From Streptomyces sp. B93 (GTDB lineage Bacteria; Actinomycetota; Actinomycetes; Streptomycetales; Streptomycetaceae), in contig NZ_JAGPXL010000023.1 of the NCBI RefSeq assembly GCF_018070565.1, positions 1-64,000 on the forward strand: DNA of 64,000 nt, read 5' to 3'. The notes below the pieces were generated by a model. That model had not been told where the DNA came from. It did not search any database and saw only the letters and a program-made list of their open reading frames with translations. Numbering within the stretch: position 1 is the stretch's first letter; each line of letters begins with the position of its first letter. The position numbers were made by a program, and so were the translations under genes. This document shows positions 7,795 through 14,858 of the stretch, one piece after another.

Positions 7795-8310
7795 ATGGCC
7801 GGACAGGCGCAGTACGAGGAGCTGACCCGTCAGCTCAGCGCTCTCGGGGCCGTCAAACGCGAGATCGGCCGGGTGCTGCCCACCAACTGCCCGGGAGGCT
7901 CCGCGGCGGTGCTGACGCTGCTCGACCGGCACGGGGACATGCGGATCGGCCAGCTCGCGGAGCTGCTCGCCGTCGACATGTCGGTCACCAGCCGCCATGT
8001 CGCCCACGTCGCCGGACGTGGCTGGATCGTCCGCTCCCCCGACCCCGCGGACAAGCGCTCGCGCATCCTGCGTCTGACCCCGGCCGGACACGCCGTGCTC
8101 GACGAGCTGTCCCGGCGCAGCAGCGCCCTGCTCGCCGACCGGCTCAGCGACTGGACCGACGACGAGGTCGGCCAGCTCGTGCGGCTCATGACCCGGCTGC
8201 GGGAGAGCTTCGACGACTGCCGCGCGACGCCGCACGGGGCCCCGCCGCCGCGGCCCCTGCCCGCTGCCCAGGCCGCACCGACCACCCGTACACCCGAAGA
8301 CGCTGAGTAG
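7795..8310 (+). CDS. MarR-family transcriptional regulator of the adjacent exporter
   Basis: A 171-aa winged-helix regulator: HTH around RIGQLAELLAVDMSVTSRHVAHV (recognition helix about residues 60-75), wing at SPDPADKRSRILRLTPAG, and a dimer helix after it. The C-terminal about 30 residues are Pro/Ala-rich and extra. ATG 7795 is preceded by GGGAG at 5 bases. It is followed after 13 bases by the MFS exporter, so it is probably the drug-sensing repressor of that operon through the inverted repeats at 7744-7777. Confidence 0.9.
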   Translation: MAGQAQYEELTRQLSALGAVKREIGRVLPTNCPGGSAAVLTLLDRHGDMRIGQLAELLAVDMSVTSRHVAHVAGRGWIVRSPDPADKRSRILRLTPAGHAVLDELSRRSSALLADRLSDWTDDEVGQLVRLMTRLRESFDDCRATPHGAPPPRPLPAAQAAPTTRTPEDAE

Positions 8311-8323
8311 GAAAAGGAAACCC

Positions 8324-10810
8324 ATGGCAACGACCACACCATCCGGTGTGCGGGCCCACGCCAAGCCCTCAGGGGGCCACCCGTCCGGTGACGCCCCCAT
8401 GACGCACCGGCAGATCATGGAGGCGCTCACCGGTCTGCTGCTGGGCATGTTCGTCGCGATCCTGTCGTCGACGATCGTCTCCAACGCCCTGCCGCAGATC
8501 ATCAAGGACCTCGGCGGCGGCCAGAGCGCCTACACCTGGGTCGTGACCGCCTCGCTGCTGACGATGACCGCGTCCACCCCGCTGTGGGGCAAGCTCGCGG
8601 ACCTGGTCTCCAAGAAGCTGCTCGTCCAGCTGGCACTGGTGATCTTCGTGCTCGGCTCCGCGGCGGCCGGGCTCTCGCAGAACCCCGGCACGCTGATCAC
8701 CTTCCGCGCCGTGCAGGGCATCGGCATGGGCGGTCTGTCCTCGCTGGCGCAGATCATCCTGGCCGCGATGATCTCCCCGCGCGAGCGCGGCCGGTACAAC
8801 GGCTACCTCGGCGCCACCTTTGCGACCGCGATGGTCGGCGGCCCGCTGATCGGCGGCGTGATCACCGACACCGACTGGCTCGGCTGGCGCTGGTGCTTCT
8901 ACGTCGCCGTGCCCATCGCCGTCATAGCCCTGGTCGTGCTCCAGCGCACCCTGCACCTCCCGGTCGTCAAGCGTCAGGTCAAGGTCGACTGGGCGGGCGC
9001 CTTCCTCATCACCGCCGCGGTCTGTCTGCTGCTGATCTGGGTGACGTTCGCCGGTGACAAGTACGACTGGGCGTCCGTGCAGACGTACTCCATGGTGGGC
9101 GGCACGCTGGTGCTGCTGGCGCTCTTCCTGCTCGTCGAGTCGAAGGCGTCGGAGCCGATCATCCCGCTGCGGCTGTTCCGCAACCGCACCATCACGCTGG
9201 CGTCGCTGGCCTCACTGTTCGTCGGCATCGCGATGTTCGCGGGCACCATCTTCTTCAGCCAGTACTTCCAGCTGGCCCGCGACAAGTCCCCGAGCATGTC
9301 GGGCGTGATGACGATCCCGATGATCGCGGGACTCTTCGTCTCCTCCACCGTCTCCGGGCAGGTCATCACCCGCACCGGGCGCTGGAAGGCGTGGCTGCTG
9401 GCCGGTGGCGTGCTGGTGACCGGCGGGCTCGGTCTGCTCGGCACCATCCGCTACGACACCGCGTACTGGCACGTCGGCGTCTACATGGCGCTGCTGGGCC
9501 TCGGCGTCGGCATGATGATGCAGAACCTGGTGCTGTGCACGCAGAACCAGGTGGCCCCGAGCGATCTGGGCGCCGCCAGTTCCGTGGTCAACTTCTTCCG
9601 CTCCCTCGGCGGCGCGGTGGGCGTCTCCGCGCTGGGCGCCGTGCTCAGCCACCGCATCACCGACCACCTGAGGGACGGCCTCGCCACCCTCGACCCCCGG
9701 TACGCCGCCGAGCTGGCCGCCTCCGGCAACGGCACCGGCAGCATCCCCGACATGGACGCCCTGCCGGGACCGCTGCGGTCCGTGGTGGAGGGCGCCTACG
9801 GCCACGGCATCGCGGACGTGTTCCTGTACGCGGCGCCCATCGCGCTGCTCGCGCTGGTCTTCTCGGTGTTCATCAAGGAGGTGCCGCTGCGGACGAGTTC
9901 GGCGCTGGCGCAGGCGGCGGAGAAGTCGGCGACGGTGGAGGGCCCGGTGGCCGCGACGGCCTCGACCGCCTCTTCCACGGCCCCGGTACCTCCGGCGGCG
10001 CCGGTCGCTCCGGTCGTCACCGAGGCCGCCGCCCCCGTCGCCGCGGCCACCGGCATCCCCGTCCGTGGCCGGGTCCGCGGCGCCGAGGACGCGCCCGTGC
10101 CGGGGGCCGCCGTCACGCTGATCTCACTCTCCGGCCGCCAGCTGGGCCGTTCGGTCGCGCAGGCCGACGGCTCCTACACGGTGGACGCGCCGGGCACGGG
10201 TTCGTACGTCCTGATCGCCTCCGCGGACGGGTTCCAGCCGCAGGCGTCCACCGTCGTCGTCAACGACGAGCCGCTGTCGTACGACGTCCTGCTCAGCGGC
10301 ACCAGTGGGCTGAGCGGGCTGGTGCGGGCCAAGGGGGGCGGGGAGCCCGTGCCGGACGCGATGGTCGTCGTCACCGATGTGCGCGGAGACCTGCTGGCCG
10401 GGGGGACCACCGGTGAGCGGGGCGAGTTCTCCTTCACCGAGCTGGTGCCGGGTGCCGTGACCGTCGCGGTGAACGCCGCCGGGTTCCGGCCGAGCGCACT
10501 GCCGGTCGAGGTGGGCGGCACCGGTGTCACCCGGATCGAGGTCGGGCTGGAGGCCGGGGCGCGGGTGCGGGGTGTCGTACGCGCTGCGCACGGGCCGCTC
10601 GCCGACGCCCGCGTGACGCTGGTCGACGCGGCGGGCAACGTGGTCGGCTCGGCCACCACCGGGGCGGACGGGGCGTACGCCTTCACCGACCTCGACGGCG
10701 GCGAGTACACGGTCATCGCGACCGGATACCCGCCGGTGGCGACCGCGGTGACGGTCGCCGGGGCGGGCGTGGACGGCCAGGACGTCGAGCTGGCCCACCC
10801 GGCCGAGTGA
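8324..10810 (+). CDS. DHA2-type MFS exporter fused to three carboxypeptidase-regulatory-like domains
   Basis: An 828-aa protein. Residues about 30-540 form a 14-helix EmrB/QacA-type drug/proton antiporter (opening QIMEALTGLLLGMFVAILSS; motif A-like GKLADLVSKK; motif C-like GATFATAMVGGPLIGG). After a Pro/Ala linker, residues about 580-825 hold three repeats of about 80 residues, each with the pattern V-x-G-x-V, VPxAxVxLxxxxG, then DGxYxxxxLxxGxYxVxAxxxG, typical of carboxypeptidase-regulatory (prealbumin-like) beta-sandwiches. Such extensions on MFS proteins are uncommon; their side of the membrane depends on an even number of helices, which puts them inside the cell. AGGAAAAGGAAA precedes the ATG. 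It is controlled by the MarR gene upstream. Confidence 0.9.
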   Translation: MATTTPSGVRAHAKPSGGHPSGDAPMTHRQIMEALTGLLLGMFVAILSSTIVSNALPQIIKDLGGGQSAYTWVVTASLLTMTASTPLWGKLADLVSKKLLVQLALVIFVLGSAAAGLSQNPGTLITFRAVQGIGMGGLSSLAQIILAAMISPRERGRYNGYLGATFATAMVGGPLIGGVITDTDWLGWRWCFYVAVPIAVIALVVLQRTLHLPVVKRQVKVDWAGAFLITAAVCLLLIWVTFAGDKYDWASVQTYSMVGGTLVLLALFLLVESKASEPIIPLRLFRNRTITLASLASLFVGIAMFAGTIFFSQYFQLARDKSPSMSGVMTIPMIAGLFVSSTVSGQVITRTGRWKAWLLAGGVLVTGGLGLLGTIRYDTAYWHVGVYMALLGLGVGMMMQNLVLCTQNQVAPSDLGAASSVVNFFRSLGGAVGVSALGAVLSHRITDHLRDGLATLDPRYAAELAASGNGTGSIPDMDALPGPLRSVVEGAYGHGIADVFLYAAPIALLALVFSVFIKEVPLRTSSALAQAAEKSATVEGPVAATASTASSTAPVPPAAPVAPVVTEAAAPVAAATGIPVRGRVRGAEDAPVPGAAVTLISLSGRQLGRSVAQADGSYTVDAPGTGSYVLIASADGFQPQASTVVVNDEPLSYDVLLSGTSGLSGLVRAKGGGEPVPDAMVVVTDVRGDLLAGGTTGERGEFSFTELVPGAVTVAVNAAGFRPSALPVEVGGTGVTRIEVGLEAGARVRGVVRAAHGPLADARVTLVDAAGNVVGSATTGADGAYAFTDLDGGEYTVIATGYPPVATAVTVAGAGVDGQDVELAHPAE

Positions 10811-10912
10811 CCGGGTAGGCCGACGGCCGAGGCCCCGGCCCGGGGGGCGCGCTCTGTAGCGGTGGCGCGCTTCCCGGGCCGGTTCTCTGTGAGTGATCAG
10901 GAGTTGGGTGAG

Positions 10913-11737
10913 ATGGGACTGACCGCGAGGATTCGTACCCGGGACGGATGGGCCGTGTCGCACGCGGTCGTCACGGTGACCGACATGCGCGGGGCGCAGG
11001 TGCTGCGCGCCGAGGCCGACGCCGAGGGCGCCGTACGGGACGGGACACCGCTGGAGCCGGGGGCGTACACGGTGATCGTCACCGCCGTCGGGTACGCGCC
11101 CGCCGCCGTGGGCGCGCTGGTCACCGCGAGCGGGCGGGCCGAGGCGGGGACGGTGACGCTGGCCCGGCAGGGTGGCGCCGAGCTGCCGCCGCCGGGGACG
11201 TGGACGGTCGATCCGGCGCACTCCGGCGTCGCCGCGGTGGCGCGGCACCTGGGGATCTCCAGCGTGCGGGGCCGGTTCACGGACTTCGCGGCGACGATCG
11301 GGATCGCGCCCGACGACGTCACCAAGTCCCGGGTGGAGGCGGTGATCCGGGCCGACTCCATCGACACCGGGAACGCCGTGCGCGACACCCACCTGCGCTC
11401 CGAGGACTTCCTCGACGTCGAGCGCCACCCGGAGATCGCCTACCGCTCCACCGGGCTGACCCCGGCCGGCCCCGACCGCTGGACCGTCCACGGCGAACTG
11501 CGCCTGCGCGGCGTCGTACGCCCCGTCGACCTCGACCTCGCCCACCAGGGCACCGGCGCCGACCCGTGGGGCGGCACCCGCGCCGCCTTCCACGCGACCA
11601 CGGAACTGCGCCGCGGGGACTTCGCGATGAACTACAACCAGGTGGTGGCGGGCATCGCCGCGATCGGTACGACGCTGAAGGTGGAGCTGGACATCCAGGC
11701 GGTGTGGGGCGGGTCACCGTCGGCCGGGGTCGGGTGA
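10913..11737 (+). CDS. YceI-family protein with an N-terminal carboxypeptidase-regulatory-like domain
   Basis: A 274-aa protein. Residues about 3-80 repeat the beta-sandwich pattern seen at the end of the upstream MFS protein (VSHAVVTVTDMRGAQVLRAE, EPGAYTVIVTAVGYAP). Residues about 95-270 are a YceI lipocalin-like barrel (WTVDPAHSGVAAVARHLGIS, FLDVERHPEIAYRSTG, FAMNYNQ). YceI proteins bind isoprenoid or similar lipids; no signal peptide is seen here, so it is probably cytosolic. ATG 10913 fits the domain edge and AGGAG upstream. Its 3' end overlaps the convergent GAF-ANTAR gene by 24 bases. Confidence 0.85.
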   Translation: MGLTARIRTRDGWAVSHAVVTVTDMRGAQVLRAEADAEGAVRDGTPLEPGAYTVIVTAVGYAPAAVGALVTASGRAEAGTVTLARQGGAELPPPGTWTVDPAHSGVAAVARHLGISSVRGRFTDFAATIGIAPDDVTKSRVEAVIRADSIDTGNAVRDTHLRSEDFLDVERHPEIAYRSTGLTPAGPDRWTVHGELRLRGVVRPVDLDLAHQGTGADPWGGTRAAFHATTELRRGDFAMNYNQVVAGIAAIGTTLKVELDIQAVWGGSPSAGVG

Positions 11738-12466
11738 GGGCCGCCCGTCCGGTCGGCGGCGAGGCATCCCGGGGCGGGCGCCGTCCGCGCCGCCGACCTT
11801 CGCCACCAGCGCCCCGCACAGGTCCCGCAGCTTGACGTTGCGGTCCTGCGACAGGCGCCGCAGCCGGGCCAGGGCGATCTGGGCGCTGACCCGTTCCTGC
11901 GCCATGAGGATGCCGATGGCCTGGTCGATGACGCTGCGGGAGAGCAGCGCGGAGCGGACGTCGGCCGCCGAGGTGCGCTCGCGTTCGATGCGCAGCGCCA
12001 CGGCGATCGTGTCCGCGGCGCGGGCGGCGAAGGCCCGTGCCGTCGCCCGGTCGCTGCCGAGCGAGCCGGGTTCGGTGCCGTAGAAGTTGATCGCCGCGCC
12101 CGTCTCCGGTTCGACGGCGAGCGGCAGGGCCAGGACGCAGCGCACGCCCGCCGACAGCGCGTACTCCCGGTAGCCGGGCCAGCGGCTCTCCTCGGCCAGA
12201 TCGGGGGCGTACTGCTCGACCTGCGTCTCGGCGGCCTGCACGCAGGGCCCCGAGCCGTTCTCGTACTGGCGCTGGTCGAGCCCGCCGGGCAGGCCGGCGC
12301 TGCCCGCGAGGGTGAGCAGCCGCCCGGAGCGGCGCACGGTGATGCTGCACGCGGCGGCACCGCTCACCTCGTCGACCGCGCGGTCGGTCAGGTCGTGCAG
12401 CAGAGTGTCGAGACCGCTGCTGCGCACCATCGCCATTTCCAGGGTGTCGGACGTCTCGGGACTCAT
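11714..12466 (-). CDS. GAF-ANTAR regulator (first of a tandem pair)
   Basis: A 250-aa cytosolic protein. A GAF domain covers about residues 15-165 (SGPCVQAAETQ, YREYALSAGVRCVLALPL) and an ANTAR domain about 170-230 (ALLSRSVIDQAIGILMAQE, then ARLRRLSQDRNVKLRDL). ANTAR domains bind paired RNA hairpins and prevent termination; GAF domains sense small molecules. No receiver domain is present. ATG 12466 is chosen; the frame continues upstream but without family similarity. The paralogue at 12516 lies 49 bases upstream in the same direction. Confidence 0.88.
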   Translation of the reverse strand: MSPETSDTLEMAMVRSSGLDTLLHDLTDRAVDEVSGAAACSITVRRSGRLLTLAGSAGLPGGLDQRQYENGSGPCVQAAETQVEQYAPDLAEESRWPGYREYALSAGVRCVLALPLAVEPETGAAINFYGTEPGSLGSDRATARAFAARAADTIAVALRIERERTSAADVRSALLSRSVIDQAIGILMAQERVSAQIALARLRRLSQDRNVKLRDLCGALVAKVGGADGARPGMPRRRPDGRPSPDPGRR

Positions 12467-12515
12467 GGCCGTACGGATACCCCCGATGAGCGGGTTGAGG
12501 CAGCGGACGGGTTCG

Positions 12516-13355
12516 TCACGTGGTGCCCCGGGGCTCGCCGACCAGGCGCTGGGCCAGGTCACGGAGCTTGACGTTCTCCCGCTGGGAGACGCTCACCAGG
12601 GTGGCGAAGGCGTCCGCCGCGTCTATGCCGAGGCGCTCCATCAGGATGCCGATGGCCTGGCCGATCACATCGCGGGAGCGCAGCGCCTCGGCGAGCTGCT
12701 CCCGTTCCGTCGCCGACGCGAGCGCGAGGCTCACGTGCTCGGTGAACAGGCGGCCGACGCGGGCGGCCGTGTCGTCGAAGGCGCGCGGCACCCGGGCGTA
12801 CGCCGTGAGCACGGTGAGGCGGCCGCGGTCCGCCCGCAGCCGCAGCGCGAGCGCCGAGCGCAGCCCCGGGCCGGGCATCGCGCCCGTGGCCCCGGGCCCG
12901 GCGCCGGTCTCGTCGTCCTGGAGGCGGACCACGGGGCTGTGCCACAGGGCCGTCCAGTAGGGGGAGGGGGTTCTCTGCGCGGCCCGGACCAGGTCGTCGG
13001 ACCAGGCGACGGTGCGGTGCCCGTCGCCCCGCTCGACCACCGAGACGGCGGCGTGCTCGGCGCCGGGCAGCAGACGGACGGCGAGCCGGACCGCGGTGTG
13101 CAGGGTGCCCTGCGAGGTGCTGGCGTCGTGCAGCTGGCGGGCGGCCACCGCCAGCGCCTCGGCCAGCTCGAAACCGCCCGGGGACGCACCGGGCCCGACG
13201 GGCTCGGCGGCGCCGTCGGCTCCCGCACCGCCGGCTCCCGCGTCGCCGGGCTCGGGAACGGGCGGCGCGGCGGCGTCGGCCGCGCTGTCGGACCCCGGGG
13301 AGTCGGCCGGCTGGGCCGGGATATCGGGCACACCAAAGAACTCAGACGCAGTCAC
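12516..13355 (-). CDS. GAF-ANTAR regulator (second of a tandem pair)
   Basis: A 279-aa protein: a Pro/Ala/Gly-rich N-terminus (about 60 residues), a GAF-like region (about 62-200, AEALAVAARQLHDASTSQG, SPYWTALWHSPVVRLQDDE) and an ANTAR domain (about 210-268, ALRSRDVIGQAIGILMERLG, ATLVSVSQRENVKLRDLAQR). GTG 13355 is chosen because GAAGAGG lies 6 bases upstream; GTG 13358 and ATG 13373 are possible. The ribosome-binding site takes part in one of two mutually exclusive hairpins (13362-13394). It probably shares a transcript with the downstream paralogue. Confidence 0.85.
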   Translation of the reverse strand: MTASEFFGVPDIPAQPADSPGSDSAADAAAPPVPEPGDAGAGGAGADGAAEPVGPGASPGGFELAEALAVAARQLHDASTSQGTLHTAVRLAVRLLPGAEHAAVSVVERGDGHRTVAWSDDLVRAAQRTPSPYWTALWHSPVVRLQDDETGAGPGATGAMPGPGLRSALALRLRADRGRLTVLTAYARVPRAFDDTAARVGRLFTEHVSLALASATEREQLAEALRSRDVIGQAIGILMERLGIDAADAFATLVSVSQRENVKLRDLAQRLVGEPRGTT

Positions 13356-13361
13356 CACGAA

Positions 13362-13394
13362 CCTCTTCGGCATGCACGGCCGAAGAGGCCGTGC
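13362..13394 (-). promoter_or_regulatory. Two mutually exclusive leader hairpins at the ANTAR gene start
   Basis: On the minus-strand message, GCACGGCC/GGCCGTGC (13387-13394 with 13374-13381) forms an 8-bp hairpin. The alternative CCTCTTCGGC/GCCGAAGAGG (13379-13388 with 13362-13371) forms a 10-bp hairpin that covers the AAGAGG ribosome-binding site. They share bases and cannot coexist. The same bases could instead be a DNA operator. Confidence 0.45.
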
Positions 13395-13475
13395 GCAGAA
13401 AAGCTCCGCAGCACATTCCCGACTGCGAGCACAGGATGAACAGCACTCTAGCCGCGAAGTGTCTAGGCTGCCGAC

Positions 13476-13946
13476 ATGGCACCGAACATCGCGACCACCA
13501 CCCGAGTGTCCCTGTCCGAGTTGCTGGACTTCGTACGGCCCCGGCACCGGGCCCTGCTGATCACCCGGCGGTCCGACGGCGGCCCTCAGGCGTCGCCGCT
13601 GACCTGCGGGGTCGACGACTCCGGGCGGATCGTGGTCTCCACCTATCCCGAGCGGGCCAAGACCCGCAACGCCAAGCGGGACGACCGGGTCACCCTCGTG
13701 GTCCTCAGCGACGACTGGAACGGGCCGTGGGTCCAGATCGACGGCACGGCCGAGGTCATCGACGCGCCCGACTCGGTGGAGCCGCTGGTGGAGTACTACC
13801 GCAACATCGCCGGTGACCACCCGGACTGGGACGAGTACCGGGCGGCCATGGTCAAGCAGGGCAAGTCGATCATCCGGGTCACCCCGGAGCGGTGGGGTCC
13901 GGTGGCTACGGGAGGGTTCCCGTCGCGGCTGGTGGAGGAGAGGTAG
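13476..13946 (+). CDS. PPOX-class F420/flavin-dependent oxidoreductase
   Basis: A 156-aa split-barrel protein of the pyridoxamine 5'-phosphate oxidase-like class. Recognisable segments are FVRPRHRALLITRRSDG, SPLTCGVDDSGRIVVSTYPERAKTRNAKRDDRVTLVV (split across residues 40-76) and the closing IIRVTPERWGPVATGGFPSR. Actinobacterial members of this length usually bind F420 rather than FMN; the substrate is unknown. It is divergent from the GAF-ANTAR gene and convergent with the TetR gene. Confidence 0.85.
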   Translation: MAPNIATTTRVSLSELLDFVRPRHRALLITRRSDGGPQASPLTCGVDDSGRIVVSTYPERAKTRNAKRDDRVTLVVLSDDWNGPWVQIDGTAEVIDAPDSVEPLVEYYRNIAGDHPDWDEYRAAMVKQGKSIIRVTPERWGPVATGGFPSRLVEER

Positions 13947-13971
13947 GCAGGCAGCCCGTGCCCGGCGGCGT

Positions 13972-14673
13972 TCAGCCTCGGGCCGTCATCGCCTCGATGC
14001 CCGCGATCAGCAGGTCCAGCGCGAAGACGAAGTCCCGCTCCAGCGTCTCCGGCGCCCCGGTGACCGTCTCCACGGAGTGCCGGAAACAGTCGTCGGGGGT
14101 CATCCCGAAGTCGGCGCCGCGGGCCAGGAAGTGGCCCTCGACGGTGCCGTAGCCGTAGACGAAGCGAAAAACGGCCGAGATCGCCCCTGAGATGCCGTGC
14201 GCGGGCAGCCCGGTCCTGCGGATCACGCGCTGTACGGCGCGGGAGAACGCCAGCGAGTTCGGGCCGATGTTGAGGTACGTCCCGACGAGCGGGGACAGCC
14301 AGGGGTGGCGCACCAGCAGCGCCCGGTACTCGTGGGCGAGGGCGCGCAGTTGCTCGTGCCAGTCCGCGGTGTCGGCCTCCGGGGCGGGCAGCCTCAGTTC
14401 GCCGTGGACGGCGTCGAGTGCGAGTTCGAGGAGGTCGTCCTTGGTGTCGACGTACCAGTAGACGGACATCGCCGTCACGTTCAGCTCGGCCGCCAGCCGC
14501 CGCATCGAGAACCCGGCCAGCCCCTCCGCGTCCAGCAGCCGCACGGTCACCTCGGTGATCCGCTCCCGGTCGAGCCCCGACGGCTGCCCACCGCCCCGCC
14601 CGCTCCGGCGCGGCCGGTCCACCAGCCACACACTGACCCGCGCCGCCCGCCCCGCCGCGCCGTCCTTCGCCAT
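13972..14673 (-). CDS. TetR-family transcriptional regulator
   Basis: A 233-aa regulator. The HTH is at about residues 36-80 (RITEVTVRLLDAEGLAGFSMRR, LAAELNVTAMSVYWYVDTKDDL). The C-terminal part (HGELRLPAPEADTADWHEQLR onwards) is of the TetR_C type seen in regulators with tetracycline-repressor-like folds (YVDTKDDLLELALDAV). ATG 14673 begins MAKDGAAGRAARVSVWLVDR. No target gene is clear: neighbours are a PPOX protein (convergent) and the end of the glycosyltransferase cluster. Confidence 0.87.
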   Translation of the reverse strand: MAKDGAAGRAARVSVWLVDRPRRSGRGGGQPSGLDRERITEVTVRLLDAEGLAGFSMRRLAAELNVTAMSVYWYVDTKDDLLELALDAVHGELRLPAPEADTADWHEQLRALAHEYRALLVRHPWLSPLVGTYLNIGPNSLAFSRAVQRVIRRTGLPAHGISGAISAVFRFVYGYGTVEGHFLARGADFGMTPDDCFRHSVETVTGAPETLERDFVFALDLLIAGIEAMTARG

Positions 14674-14858
14674 GGGGAACCTTCCTGAGCGTCTCGAACG
14701 CCGGTCGGCCTCCCCGCCCCAGGGGAGCGGGGAACTGCGCGGTCGACCCATCACGACCCGCGGCCGCGGGAATGCCGTGCCGCCCGGGTCATGAGGCGTC
14801 TTCCCGCTCCGCCCGCCGCGACAACGCCGCCGCCGGCAGTTCCCCGCTTCCCTTCCGG

